Shown: positions 36,453-45,465, counted from the stretch's first letter. The stretch: 64,000 bases of DNA from Candidatus Planktophila lacus (GCF_002287925.1 NZ_CP016769.1:1364001-1428000), one strand, 5' to 3'. Program-made: numbers and translations. The notes: generated by a model not told the origin, from the letters alone.

Positions 36453-37493
36453 GTGAGTCAAGAGACGACAAACTACGATGCGGCGTCCGAGTTCCAGGAC
36501 CGCGCAACGTTTAGTCAGAAGATGCAGGCGGTTCTTCACAAGTATCCGTGGCTTAGCTCCACAATGGTGCTTGTTGTAGCATCAATTACCTTTAGTTTTT
36601 TCAATGAAAACTTCTTAACACCATCTAACTTCTCACTCATCTTGCAGCAAGTAGCGATCGTTGGCGCTGTTGCAACTGGTCAGACTTTAATTATTCTTAC
36701 CGCGGGTATCGACCTTTCATGTGGTGCGATCGCGATCTTCTCTTCAATGGCTATGGCAAAACTTGCACAAGGCACTCCGGCAGTTGAAGGCGATGGCCTA
36801 TCAATCTGGATCGCATTCCCTGCGGGACTTTTGGTGGGAATGCTCGCCGGCGCAATTAACGGTGCGCTCGTAACCAAAGTTAAATTGCCACCATTTATCG
36901 TTACCTTGGGAACTTTCAATATCTTCCTTGCACTCACGCTTACCTTCACCAAGGGAACTGTTCCTGCAAACGAGATGCCTCCGTTCCTTCTTACTCTTGG
37001 ACACTATGTAAATCTCGGACCATTCCGCGTGACAACTGGTGTTCTCTTTATGATCGCTATGTATATCGTCTTAGCTTTTGCTCTGCGTTACACAGCATGG
37101 GGACGCCACGTATACGCAGTCGGTGATGACATCGATGCAGCTCGCTTAGCTGGTATCTCAGTTAACCGCGTTCTCATGAGCGTTTACGTAGTTGCTGGTC
37201 TAACTTTCGCACTCGCAGCCTGGATCGTTATCGGCCGCGTAACCGTTGCTAGCCCGAATACCGGTGGTGATCTAAACCTAGATGCGATCACTGCGGTGGT
37301 TATCGGTGGTACATCTCTATTCGGTGGCCGCGGCACAATCTTCGGATCCCTTATCGGAGCGGTAATCGTGGGTGTTTTCCGTAACGGTCTAACACTTGCT
37401 GGTGTGGATCTTTACTTCCAGCTAATGGCTATCGGAATCCTGATTATCTTCGCTGTCTCTGTCGACCAATGGATCAGAAAGGCACGCAAATGA
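36453..37493 (+). CDS. Sugar ABC transporter permease (RbsC-like)
   Basis: 346 residues from GTG 36453, chosen because AAAGGA lies six bases before it; a TTG at 36405 would extend it into the gap. About 8-10 membrane segments. Family features: ILTAGIDLSCGAI near residue 95 and DDIDAARLAGISVNRV, the cytosolic coupling segment facing the ATPase, and GTSLFGGRGTI. It overlaps the ATPase gene by ATGA. Confidence 0.92.
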   Translation: MSQETTNYDAASEFQDRATFSQKMQAVLHKYPWLSSTMVLVVASITFSFFNENFLTPSNFSLILQQVAIVGAVATGQTLIILTAGIDLSCGAIAIFSSMAMAKLAQGTPAVEGDGLSIWIAFPAGLLVGMLAGAINGALVTKVKLPPFIVTLGTFNIFLALTLTFTKGTVPANEMPPFLLTLGHYVNLGPFRVTTGVLFMIAMYIVLAFALRYTAWGRHVYAVGDDIDAARLAGISVNRVLMSVYVVAGLTFALAAWIVIGRVTVASPNTGGDLNLDAITAVVIGGTSLFGGRGTIFGSLIGAVIVGVFRNGLTLAGVDLYFQLMAIGILIIFAVSVDQWIRKARK

Positions 37494-38284
37494 GTAAGGC
37501 TCCCGTTCTTCAAGCAGTTGGAGTTACCAAGGCTTATGGTCGCGTTATCGCACTTGATGGCGCAGACCTTGAGCTCTTTCCTGGTGAAGTTCTCGCAGTA
37601 GTAGGCGATAACGGTGCTGGTAAATCAACTCTGATTAAATGTCTTTCAGGCGCTGAAATTCCTGATCACGGTCAGATCATTCTTGATGGCCAAGAAATGT
37701 CATTTAAGCGACCACAAGATGGACGTCATGCCGGAATCGAAACTGTGTATCAGACACTTGCTGTTGCACCAGCTTTAGATATCGCATCAAACCTCTTCCT
37801 TGGCCGCGAAATGCGCAAGGCAGGTCCCTTGGGATCTGTTCTTCGTATGATCGATAGCTCTGGAATGCGCAAGGCAGCGAAAGAACATATCTCTGCTCTT
37901 GGTATCGGAACTATCCAGAATATTTCACAAGCCGTTGAAACACTTTCAGGTGGTCAGCGTCAGGCTGTTGCAGTTGCTCGCGCCGCTGCCTTCGGTCAGA
38001 AGTTGATCATCCTTGATGAGCCAACAGCTGCACTCGGAGTTCGTGAATCACGTCAGGTTCTTAAACTCATTGAGTCCCTACGCGAACGCGGTATGCCAGT
38101 TATCTTGATTTCACACAACATGCCTCAGGTATTTGAAGTTGCAGATCGCATCCAGGTTCAACGCCTCGGAAAGCGCGCTGCAGTTGTTACTCCAAAGACC
38201 CACACCATGAACGATGTTGTTGCGATCATGACTGGTGCGATGACAGTTGATAAGAAAGACCAAGCGCTTTCATCAATTCGTTAA
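37490..38284 (+). CDS. Sugar ABC transporter ATP-binding protein, single-domain
   Basis: 264 residues with one nucleotide-binding domain: Walker A GDNGAGKST, signature LSGGQRQAVAVARAA, Walker B LIILDEPTAALG, His switch ISHNM. Ribose-type ATPases usually carry two fused domains of about 500 residues, so this is the short FrcA-like form that must work as a homodimer. Start is ATG 37490 overlapping the permease stop. The GMC oxidoreductase gene follows after 32 bases and may share the transcript. Confidence 0.92.
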   Translation: MSKAPVLQAVGVTKAYGRVIALDGADLELFPGEVLAVVGDNGAGKSTLIKCLSGAEIPDHGQIILDGQEMSFKRPQDGRHAGIETVYQTLAVAPALDIASNLFLGREMRKAGPLGSVLRMIDSSGMRKAAKEHISALGIGTIQNISQAVETLSGGQRQAVAVARAAAFGQKLIILDEPTAALGVRESRQVLKLIESLRERGMPVILISHNMPQVFEVADRIQVQRLGKRAAVVTPKTHTMNDVVAIMTGAMTVDKKDQALSSIR

Positions 38285-38316
38285 TCACAAGCAACTAGCT
38301 AAAAGAGATTAAAACA

Positions 38317-39810
38317 ATGGCCACTCCGGTTCGTATTGAATCGGATGTGGTCATTGTTGGTTCTGGGATAGGTGGCGCCACAACTGCCTTTGCTTTGGCG
38401 CAAAAGGGTGTTAAAACGCTGGTTTTAGAGCGCGGCGAACGAATGCCACGTGAGCCTGAAAACTGGTCGCCATCTGAGATCTTTATGAAGACTCGCTACA
38501 AGCCAAATGAAAAATGGGTTGATGAAAAGGGAAATGAGTTTGTTCCCGGCGTTCATTACTTCGTTGGTGGAAATAGCAAGGTTTACGGTGCATCTCTGCC
38601 GCGCTTTAGCCGTTATGACTTTGGCGTAATCAAACATCAGGAAGGTATTTCGCCCGCCTGGCCATTTACCTACGATGACCTCGAGCCTTTCTACTACAAA
38701 GCCGAAGAGCTATACCGCGTCCATGGCGATGCGCAGAATATTTATGGCAACAACCGCATGACTCCATTTCCATACCCTGCGATGAAACATGAGCCATACG
38801 TTGAAGAGCTCGGAAAGCGGCTAGTTAAAGCTGGCGTGCACCCACATTCAAATTCAATGGGAATTGATCTTGGGCCTGGTGGAAAATGTATTCGCTGCAA
38901 AACTTGTGATGGCTTTGTTTGTAAGTTGGATGCCAAGAGCGATGCTGAAGTAAATGCACTTAATCCAGCAATTGCAACAGGCCATGTAACTCTCATGACT
39001 TCAGTACAGGTAAATCGCATTGTGCTTACTAGCGATGGAAAGTCAGTCAGCCATTTAGAGGCCACTAGAGGCGATGAAGCCCTCGAGATTTATGGAAAAA
39101 ACTTTGTTATCGCAGCTGGCTCTGTAAATACCGCAGCGTTACTTCTTCGCTCCGGTGTTGCTAACTCATCAGATCAAGTTGGCCGTAACTTTATGATGCA
39201 TAACAACAGCCATATCGCTGCCGTGGATATGCGTCGCAAGAACGATGTCACTTTCCAGAAGACACTTTCTTTCACCGATTGGTATCTAGATGGTGGTAAG
39301 GGTTACCCGCTTGGCGCTGTGCAATTAATCGGCAAGGTGCAAGGCATCATGATGAAATCTTTCGCTAAGCACGTGCCACTGCCGATACTTAACTTAGTCT
39401 CTGATCACAGCGTGGAATTTGTGGTTATGTCTGAGGACCTGCCACACCCAGATAACCGCGTAACTATTGATAAAAATGGCGCAATCAAGATTGCTCGCAA
39501 ATCAGTCGGAATGAAGACCCACTTTGAACTTCTGCGCCGGGCTAAGAAAGTACTTCGCAAAACTGGCTACCAAGCAATCTTTAGACAACCTTTTGATATT
39601 TCGATGAACTCACATCAATGCGGAACAACCGTTGCCGGCAACGATCCGCGCACCAGCGTTGTCGATGGCTATTGCCGCAGCCACGATCACCACAATCTTT
39701 ACTTAATCGATGGTGGATTCTTCCCATCATCTGCAGCAATGAACCCAGCGCTGACAATCGCCGCACAGGCGCTGCGCGTTGTTGAGCAATCAGATCTAGC
39801 TAAAGTTTAA
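38317..39810 (+). CDS. GMC-family FAD-dependent oxidoreductase
   Basis: 497 residues. FAD-binding VVIVGSGIGGATTAFALAQKG at the N-terminus, GGNSKVYGA near 85, and the C-terminal active site SHQCGT (catalytic His) with AAMNPALTIAAQAL (Asn). A cysteine-rich segment CIRCKTCDGFVC (about residues 189-200) resembles that of pyranose-oxidase-like and sugar-acid dehydrogenase large subunits. No signal peptide, so cytoplasmic. It probably oxidises a sugar, glycoside or cyclitol hydroxyl, possibly that imported by the transporter before it. Its stop interlocks with the convergent gene in TTAA. Confidence 0.83.
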   Translation: MATPVRIESDVVIVGSGIGGATTAFALAQKGVKTLVLERGERMPREPENWSPSEIFMKTRYKPNEKWVDEKGNEFVPGVHYFVGGNSKVYGASLPRFSRYDFGVIKHQEGISPAWPFTYDDLEPFYYKAEELYRVHGDAQNIYGNNRMTPFPYPAMKHEPYVEELGKRLVKAGVHPHSNSMGIDLGPGGKCIRCKTCDGFVCKLDAKSDAEVNALNPAIATGHVTLMTSVQVNRIVLTSDGKSVSHLEATRGDEALEIYGKNFVIAAGSVNTAALLLRSGVANSSDQVGRNFMMHNNSHIAAVDMRRKNDVTFQKTLSFTDWYLDGGKGYPLGAVQLIGKVQGIMMKSFAKHVPLPILNLVSDHSVEFVVMSEDLPHPDNRVTIDKNGAIKIARKSVGMKTHFELLRRAKKVLRKTGYQAIFRQPFDISMNSHQCGTTVAGNDPRTSVVDGYCRSHDHHNLYLIDGGFFPSSAAMNPALTIAAQALRVVEQSDLAKV

Positions 39811-40670
39811 GCAAGACCCAAGACGCGCAATAGTTCGTCATTTAAATCCTTGGCATCAACATCTACGCCAGTCCAATACTTAATTCCGATCACCGCTTGA
39901 TTTACAACCATACCCAAGCCTTGCAGGGTCGTTGCTCCGCGCTTACCGGCTTCATCCAAGAAGTAAGTTTGTGGTGGATTAACAATTACATCGGCAGCCA
40001 ACATTCCTGGGCGAATAGATTCGAAATCAATATCCTGCTTGCCCTCAGTATTAACCATGCCCATTGATGTTGAGTTAATGACAACTTCAGCATCTTGTGG
40101 GATTGAATAAGTCTTATTCCATTCCACAAATTCTGCAGTGGCAGACGTCTTATCGTTGAGCAGCGCTGTTAGCTCTTCACCGCGAGTGCGTGAACGGTTT
40201 ACAACATAGAACTTAGTCGCACCAGCAAGCGCGAGTTCAACCGCAATTGCACGCGCAGCACCACCTGCACCGAGCAGAACAATTGTTTTACCTGTTGCCG
40301 GTGTAATTTCTAGAAATGATTTTAAAAATCCTTTGCCATCGGTATTTTCACCGATTAACTTGCCGTCGCGATTGACCGCACAGTTAACGGCACCGATTAG
40401 AGCAGCTGACTCCCCTAAGCCATCTAGGTACTTAATAACTTCGACCTTGTGAGGGATAGAGCAGTTAAAACCCTTCCAATTCATCGCTCTGGCGCCTTTT
40501 ACAGCCGCTTCCAATTGGTCTGGGTTAACTTCGCAGTTAACGTAGCGATAGTGCAGGTTATTGGCCTTGTAAGAGGCCTCCACCATGGCAACTGTTGGGT
40601 TGGAGTCAGAACCCTGTGAAAAGCTTCCAGTTAATTCATGTCGAAAAGATCCGCCGATATCCATGGTCAT
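39807..40670 (-). CDS. Shikimate dehydrogenase-family protein, catabolic-type
   Basis: 287 residues. The catalytic Lys is in NCSIPHK and the Asp in GENTDGKGF; VLLGAGGAARAIAVELA is the NADP/NAD loop. The N-terminal substrate motif is TGSFSQGSDSNPT rather than the GNPIxHSxSP of biosynthetic AroE, so the substrate is likely different. Such AroE-like genes accompany sugar and cyclitol clusters. Start at 40670 or 40664. It is divergent from the IolE-like gene (34 bases apart) and convergent with the GMC gene. Confidence 0.72.
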   Translation of the reverse strand: MTMDIGGSFRHELTGSFSQGSDSNPTVAMVEASYKANNLHYRYVNCEVNPDQLEAAVKGARAMNWKGFNCSIPHKVEVIKYLDGLGESAALIGAVNCAVNRDGKLIGENTDGKGFLKSFLEITPATGKTIVLLGAGGAARAIAVELALAGATKFYVVNRSRTRGEELTALLNDKTSATAEFVEWNKTYSIPQDAEVVINSTSMGMVNTEGKQDIDFESIRPGMLAADVIVNPPQTYFLDEAGKRGATTLQGLGMVVNQAVIGIKYWTGVDVDAKDLNDELLRVLGLA

Positions 40671-40704
40671 GTTCAGACCTTACCTTGCAAGTTATGATCA
40701 GCCA

Positions 40705-41616
40705 ATGACCACTTCATTCTTAAAGCGCATCGCATCTGCACCAATTTCATGGGGAATCTGTGAAGTACCGGGTTGGGGCGCAATGTTGCCAACTAAGCGC
40801 GTGCTCTCAGAGATGACCAGTCTTGGGTTACCTGCTACCGAACTCGGTGCACCTGGATTCTTCTCTGATGATTCTGCAGAACTCAAGGATCAGCTAGCAG
40901 AATTTAATATGTCGATGATTGGTGGCTTCACACCCGTTGTGCTGCATGACAAGTCACAAGAAAAAGCAACAATTGAAATGGCTCTGACCACTAGCAAAAA
41001 GTTTCAAGAGATAGGCGCAACTCACTTCGTTTCCTGTCCAGTACAGACTTGGGATTGGGCCAACCCTGAAGAGTTAAGCAAAGATGAAGTTACGCAATTC
41101 TTTAAGATGCTCGCTGAGGTAGATCAGATCTGTAAAGATCACGGCCTTGTACAAGTGGTTCACCCACATTTACAAACTGTTGTTGAGACTAAAAAAGATA
41201 TTGATATGGTGGTCGACAACTCTGAAGTTATGTGGTGCCTAGATACCGGTCACATGACCATCGGCGGACAAGACACCGTTGAATTTGCGAAGAAGTACGC
41301 CAGCCGCGTTGGTCACGTTCACCTTAAAGATGTAAATATGAAATCTGTTCCGCCAGTTCTATCGCGTCAGCAGAGCATCATGGAAGGTGTACAGAAAGGT
41401 TTGTTTACACCTCTTGGGCAAGGCGATGTTCCGATTCTCGACACAATTCTCGCGCTGGAAGCGGCCGGATATCAGGGTTGGTATGTCATCGAACAAGATG
41501 TCGCAATTACTGGTGAAATGCCAGGAATTGGCGAGGGCCCAATTAGCGGAATGAAGCAATCAGTTGATTATCTTCATAACGTTGTAGCACCAGCGCTAGC
41601 TAAAATCGGCAAATAA
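40705..41616 (+). CDS. Xylose isomerase-like TIM barrel, inosose dehydratase (IolE)-like
   Basis: 303 residues from ATG 40705. The opening ASAPISWGICEVPGWG is the IolE-type signature; metal-site candidates are His in VVHPHLQT, Asp in WCLDTGHM, His in GHVHLKD and Glu in YVIEQDV. IolE dehydrates scyllo-inosose; related proteins act on other keto-sugars or cyclitols, or eliminate from 3-keto-glycosides. Other iol genes (iolB, C, D) are not visible nearby, so a full inositol route is not supported here. The NagB-like gene follows by four bases. Confidence 0.72.
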   Translation: MTTSFLKRIASAPISWGICEVPGWGAMLPTKRVLSEMTSLGLPATELGAPGFFSDDSAELKDQLAEFNMSMIGGFTPVVLHDKSQEKATIEMALTTSKKFQEIGATHFVSCPVQTWDWANPEELSKDEVTQFFKMLAEVDQICKDHGLVQVVHPHLQTVVETKKDIDMVVDNSEVMWCLDTGHMTIGGQDTVEFAKKYASRVGHVHLKDVNMKSVPPVLSRQQSIMEGVQKGLFTPLGQGDVPILDTILALEAAGYQGWYVIEQDVAITGEMPGIGEGPISGMKQSVDYLHNVVAPALAKIGK

Positions 41617-41620
41617 AAAA

Positions 41621-42412
41621 TTGCAACAGATAAATCCCATTGTTTTGCCCGATGATTTCTCGGTTGGCCACTACGCCGCTGAAATTATCTTCACCGAATT
41701 AGTTCGCGCTAAATCTGAAGGACGCCCATTTGTTCTGGGTTGTCCAGGCGGACGCACTCCACGCAGTACATATAACGCACTTGCTGGAATGATCAAGGCC
41801 GGTAAGCAAGATATTTCACATGTAGTAATTGCAATGATGGATGAATATCTGCAAGATAACGCTGACGGCTCACATTCAAATCATGGCGAAGATAAACACT
41901 TTAGTTGTGTGCGCTTTGCCAAGTTAGAAATCTTTGATGTTCTCAATTCGGGAGCTCCTGAAGGCGGAAAAATTCCTGCAGAAAACGTGCGCTTTCCCGA
42001 TGCCTCAGATCCACAAGGCTATGAAGATTACCTACGCAAAGTTGGTGTGAACGTCTTTCTTATGGCTAGCGGTGGATCTGATGGCCACGTCGCATTTAAT
42101 CCACCAGGGACTGAAAAAAGCGCACGTACCCGCATTGTGAGAATTGCAGATGAAACTCGCCAGGATAACCTAGGAACTTTTCCAGATTTTAAGGATGTAA
42201 GTGAAGTGCCAATGTACGGAGTTAGCGTTGGTCCAACCACAATGATTGATGTATCTGACATTGTGATTATGGAGATCATCGGGTCCCATAAAAATAAAGC
42301 CTTTAAACGTATCTCGGCGGCAACCGGATATGAAAGTGATTGGCCTTCTACAGTTGTGCGCGAATGTAAGGATTACTACATCCTTGCTGACAATGCTGCA
42401 GCTAACTCTTAA
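41621..42412 (+). CDS. NagB-like (glucosamine-6-phosphate isomerase/deaminase family) protein
   Basis: 263 residues, TTG start four bases after the previous stop. FVLGCPGGRTPRSTYNAL and MMDEYL align with NagB phosphate loop and catalytic Asp72; SDGHVAFNPPG aligns with NDGHIAFNEP, keeping Asp141 and His143 but replacing Glu148 with Pro. An inserted segment rich in D, H, S follows MMDEYL. The altered active site argues against a plain GlcN6P deaminase. It is coupled to the IolE-like gene and overlaps the convergent ROK gene. Confidence 0.7.
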   Translation: MQQINPIVLPDDFSVGHYAAEIIFTELVRAKSEGRPFVLGCPGGRTPRSTYNALAGMIKAGKQDISHVVIAMMDEYLQDNADGSHSNHGEDKHFSCVRFAKLEIFDVLNSGAPEGGKIPAENVRFPDASDPQGYEDYLRKVGVNVFLMASGGSDGHVAFNPPGTEKSARTRIVRIADETRQDNLGTFPDFKDVSEVPMYGVSVGPTTMIDVSDIVIMEIIGSHKNKAFKRISAATGYESDWPSTVVRECKDYYILADNAAANS

Positions 42413-43290
42413 TTAGCTGCGATCGCTGCGCCAATTACGGCAGCGCTGTTTCCGGCAACTGAGTTAATAACTTCGGGCGCTTTTCTACGCTTGGTCACGC
42501 TCTTTTCATAACTGGCCAGAACTAAGTTGCGATATAAATCGCTGCCGAGCCATAACCCGCCGCCAATAACTATATTTGCTGGATCTAGAAAATCAACCAT
42601 TGCTGCCAGTGATTTACCTAGAACAGCCGCTGCGGAACCAATAATCTCTTTAGCAATTGGATCCTTTTCGTATTGCGCAAAGACTATTTCAGCACTTGTT
42701 ACATCTGTCCCCGTCGCCTTTTGATAGCGACGAGCAATTCCTAGTCCAGATGAGAATTGTTCAAGGATCGGGCTCTCTTGCGAGTTATCAATCTGTGTAA
42801 TTCCAAAACCAATCGCCTCACCAGTTGCCCCAGCCCAAGGTTTTCCGCCGATTACCAGCGCATGCGATATTCCTGAACTAACAGTTATAAATAAGAAATC
42901 TTTGACATTTGCTGCGCGTGCTTCAGCCAGCGCCATAGCGCGCACATCAGATTCGATAACCCAGGCAAACCCGGTTAGCGCAGCAAAATCTTCTTTCGGC
43001 TGCACAGACCAAGCGATCTGATCTTTGCTATTTAACAGATGATCTGGGGTTACATATTCGGCAAAGCATGCGCCACCTTTAGTTACTTCCAAATTCTTAT
43101 CTTTGGCTACCTGTAGCAGCGCATTGATTAAACCTTTTGTTAAAGCCAAATCTGGATCTGCGTCTCCATACAGCGCCGTTCGTGCAGGCACCGTCTCGTG
43201 ATGCAAGATTTCAAAAGTATCGCCGACTAGGGCGCCAGCAATCTTGGAAGCCCCGACATCTATCGCCAGGGTTGCCCTAGTCGAATTCAT
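42409..43290 (-). CDS. ROK-family sugar kinase
   Basis: 293 residues. LAIDVGASKIAGALVGD is the N-terminal loop; VIESDVRAMALAEARA contains the catalytic Asp region; FITVSSGISHALVIGGKPWAGATGEAIG the second motif; ANIVIGGGLWLG the third. The CxCGxxGC zinc motif and its His partner are missing, as in some divergent ROK kinases. Stop interlocks with the NagB-like gene stop in TTAA, and its start is divergent from the IolG-like gene. Confidence 0.78.
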   Translation of the reverse strand: MNSTRATLAIDVGASKIAGALVGDTFEILHHETVPARTALYGDADPDLALTKGLINALLQVAKDKNLEVTKGGACFAEYVTPDHLLNSKDQIAWSVQPKEDFAALTGFAWVIESDVRAMALAEARAANVKDFLFITVSSGISHALVIGGKPWAGATGEAIGFGITQIDNSQESPILEQFSSGLGIARRYQKATGTDVTSAEIVFAQYEKDPIAKEIIGSAAAVLGKSLAAMVDFLDPANIVIGGGLWLGSDLYRNLVLASYEKSVTKRRKAPEVINSVAGNSAAVIGAAIAAN

Positions 43291-43379
43291 AATTAATAAG
43301 AATAGTCCCTATCGGTTAGAAAGGCTTTTGAGTAGACTGGCGATCATTAAATATTCTTTCAATAACTAGGGAGTCTTTC

Positions 43380-44363
43380 GTGTCTGATATTCGTGTTGGC
43401 GTTATTGGTGTTGGAATCATGGGCGCAGGTCACGCGCGTTACATCACTGATTCAGTAGATGGCGCAGTTGTTACAGCCTTCTTCGATCTTGATGCCGCAC
43501 GTATGGATGCACTTGCTAAAGAGCTCTCTGCCAAATCTGGCGCAACGATCAACTTGCACTCATCAGTTGATGCGCTCGTAAATGATCCAACTGTTGATGC
43601 AGTAATCATCTGTTCTCCCGATGGTCTGCACCCAGAACACCTAGAACTCTGCGTTAAAGCAAAGAAGCCAACGCTCTGCGAAAAGCCTCTTGCTCCACGC
43701 CTAGAAGATGCGAAGAAGATCGCTGAAATCGTTAAGGCATCAGGTGTTCCTGTTGCGCTCGGTTTTATGCGCCGCTTTGATCCAGGTTACGTTCAAATGA
43801 AGAAGGAAATCCAGTCAGGCAAGTACGGCGAAGTTATTCAGATCCGCGCCGTAAGCCGCAACGTTTCATCACCTGGCGCAACCACAGCAGGCATGATCTC
43901 TAACTCTGCTGTACACGAATTTGATATCGCACGTTGGTTGCTTGAAGAGGAGTTCACAACCGTTTCTGTGGCATATGCAAAGAAGACTTCACACGCTAAC
44001 CCAGATATTCAAGATGCGATCAGCATTTTGGCCCACACCGAATCCGGCGTGCTTATGACGGTAGATAACTGCGCAAATAGCACCTATGGCTACGACGTGC
44101 GCGTTGAAGTTCTTATGCAGAACGGTTCACTCGCGCTAAATAACCTAGGCGATTTAACAATCAGCTTTGACTTCGACCTACCTGCACGCAAATCAGGACG
44201 CTTGCACGATAACTGGATCGGTCGCTTTACCGATGCCTACATCGGCGAATTACGCGCTTGGGTAGCCTCAATTAAAGATGGCGTTGTAAATCCAAACCTC
44301 GCAACTGTCGATGATGGCATCGCCGCAAGCATCGCTTGCGAAAAAGGAATCGCCTCTCTCTAG
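43380..44363 (+). CDS. Inositol 2-dehydrogenase-like oxidoreductase (Gfo/Idh/MocA)
   Basis: 327 residues from GTG 43380 with GGGAG upstream. VIGVGIMGAGHARYI is the Rossmann loop; CEKPLAPRLEDAKKI has the catalytic Lys; VALGFMRRFDPGYVQMK and SAVHEFDIARWLLEEE match the IolG subgroup (conserved Asp and His). It probably oxidises a cyclitol or sugar with NAD. Together with the IolE-like protein it suggests cyclitol or keto-sugar chemistry. Confidence 0.78.
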   Translation: MSDIRVGVIGVGIMGAGHARYITDSVDGAVVTAFFDLDAARMDALAKELSAKSGATINLHSSVDALVNDPTVDAVIICSPDGLHPEHLELCVKAKKPTLCEKPLAPRLEDAKKIAEIVKASGVPVALGFMRRFDPGYVQMKKEIQSGKYGEVIQIRAVSRNVSSPGATTAGMISNSAVHEFDIARWLLEEEFTTVSVAYAKKTSHANPDIQDAISILAHTESGVLMTVDNCANSTYGYDVRVEVLMQNGSLALNNLGDLTISFDFDLPARKSGRLHDNWIGRFTDAYIGELRAWVASIKDGVVNPNLATVDDGIAASIACEKGIASL

Positions 44364-44383
44364 CCGATCTGTAAAACCAAGTT

Positions 44384-45118
44384 TTATGACTGCTGCTGCA
44401 TAGACCAAAGCGTCCAAATATGTGTGCGCACCGTTAGTGGTTGACGCATGATTTGTACGATCTGGAAAGCAACATCATCTGGGCGCAAATAGCTAGCAAG
44501 CTTTGGCTCACCCGCTGTACGTCCAGCTTCAATTGCAAACTGAGTATCTGTTCCGGCAGGACATACCAACGCTACGCGCACACCTTTTTCGCGGAGTTCG
44601 CGATCGAGTCCGCCTGCAAAACCAACTTGTGCATGCTTAGTTCCAGCATAAATAGATTCATCTCCACCGCCACGGAAGCCCGCAACTGATGAAACCATGA
44701 TTATATCGCCGGCCTTTTTAGCAAGCATCGTTGGAAGAGTTGCACGAACAATATGCACGCTGCCTTCGTAGTTAGTGCGCATCATTCGATTTACTTCATC
44801 ATCGCTGTAATCAAGGACTGACCCATACATACCAATGCCAGCATTTGGTACTACGCAATCAATGGTTCCGAAAGCATCTAACGCCTTCTTTGCAACAGCT
44901 CGAGCAACGTCTGGAATCGATGAATCTCCAGCCAGGTACGCAGCATTATCTGCACCAAGTGAGGCAACCATCTCTTGCAACTTAGCTTCGTTGCGCGCAT
45001 TTAGAACTACTTTGCAACCTAACTCAACGAGTTGCTTGGCAGCTGCAGCACCGATTCCGGTTGTTGCGCCAGTGATTACTACTACTGATCCTTTGATATC
45101 TCTTAGTTGATAAGTCAT
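44384..45118 (-). CDS. Short-chain dehydrogenase/reductase
   Basis: 244 residues. TGATTGIGAAAAKQL is the cofactor loop, NAGIGMYG the NAG motif, SSVAGFRGGGDESIYAGTKHA the Ser-Tyr-Lys catalytic set. An Arg after beta-2 (NARNEAKL) suggests NADP(H). Substrate unknown. It lies convergent to the IolG-like gene with 20 bases between. Confidence 0.82.
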   Translation of the reverse strand: MTYQLRDIKGSVVVITGATTGIGAAAAKQLVELGCKVVLNARNEAKLQEMVASLGADNAAYLAGDSSIPDVARAVAKKALDAFGTIDCVVPNAGIGMYGSVLDYSDDEVNRMMRTNYEGSVHIVRATLPTMLAKKAGDIIMVSSVAGFRGGGDESIYAGTKHAQVGFAGGLDRELREKGVRVALVCPAGTDTQFAIEAGRTAGEPKLASYLRPDDVAFQIVQIMRQPLTVRTHIWTLWSMQQQS

Positions 45119-45150
45119 GCAGGAATACTAAGACAGGTCACAGCTAATTT

Positions 45151-45438
45151 CTAGAGGGCATCCATTACGGTAATAGTCTCGCCAAAGACATAGTTCGGGC
45201 CGATCGCCTGCCACGCCTTGCTGTTTTCGTTGACCATGTGGGCATCCCAAGATGGGCGATCGCTCCAGATCTCCCAGACATTTACAACATCTGGCTTCTG
45301 GGTATCGCGGTAGATATCAATGAATTCGCAACCGGCTTCAGTGCGGATAACAGCGATATGGCTTTTGAGTTTAGAAACAAACTCATCAAATTGGCCAGGC
45401 TTAACGTTTACTTCAACGAATAGAAAGACTTTGCTCAT
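45151..45438 (-). CDS. Antibiotic biosynthesis monooxygenase-domain protein (putative quinol monooxygenase)
   Basis: 95 residues of the dimeric ferredoxin-like ABM fold: FLFVEVNVKPGQFDEFVSKLKSHI, EAGCEFIDIYRD and VNVWEIWSDRPSWDAHM. Often a small cytoplasmic quinol or aldehyde-type monooxygenase, or a sugar mutarotase-like partner. It is upstream of the SDR on the same strand (32 bases). Function is only a family guess. Confidence 0.75.
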   Translation of the reverse strand: MSKVFLFVEVNVKPGQFDEFVSKLKSHIAVIRTEAGCEFIDIYRDTQKPDVVNVWEIWSDRPSWDAHMVNENSKAWQAIGPNYVFGETITVMDAL

Positions 45439-45465
45439 GGCGCAACGGTATCTCTTATCGAATTA

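Noticed and set aside
27699-43290. ROK proteins at 27699 and 42409 as transcriptional repressors
   Set aside because: Both begin directly with the kinase phosphate loop and lack an N-terminal helix-turn-helix domain.
24450-44363. Complete myo-inositol pathway (IolG, IolE, IolJ-like aldolase)
   Set aside because: IolB, IolC and IolD are not present in the window, and the aldolase pairs with ribokinase instead.
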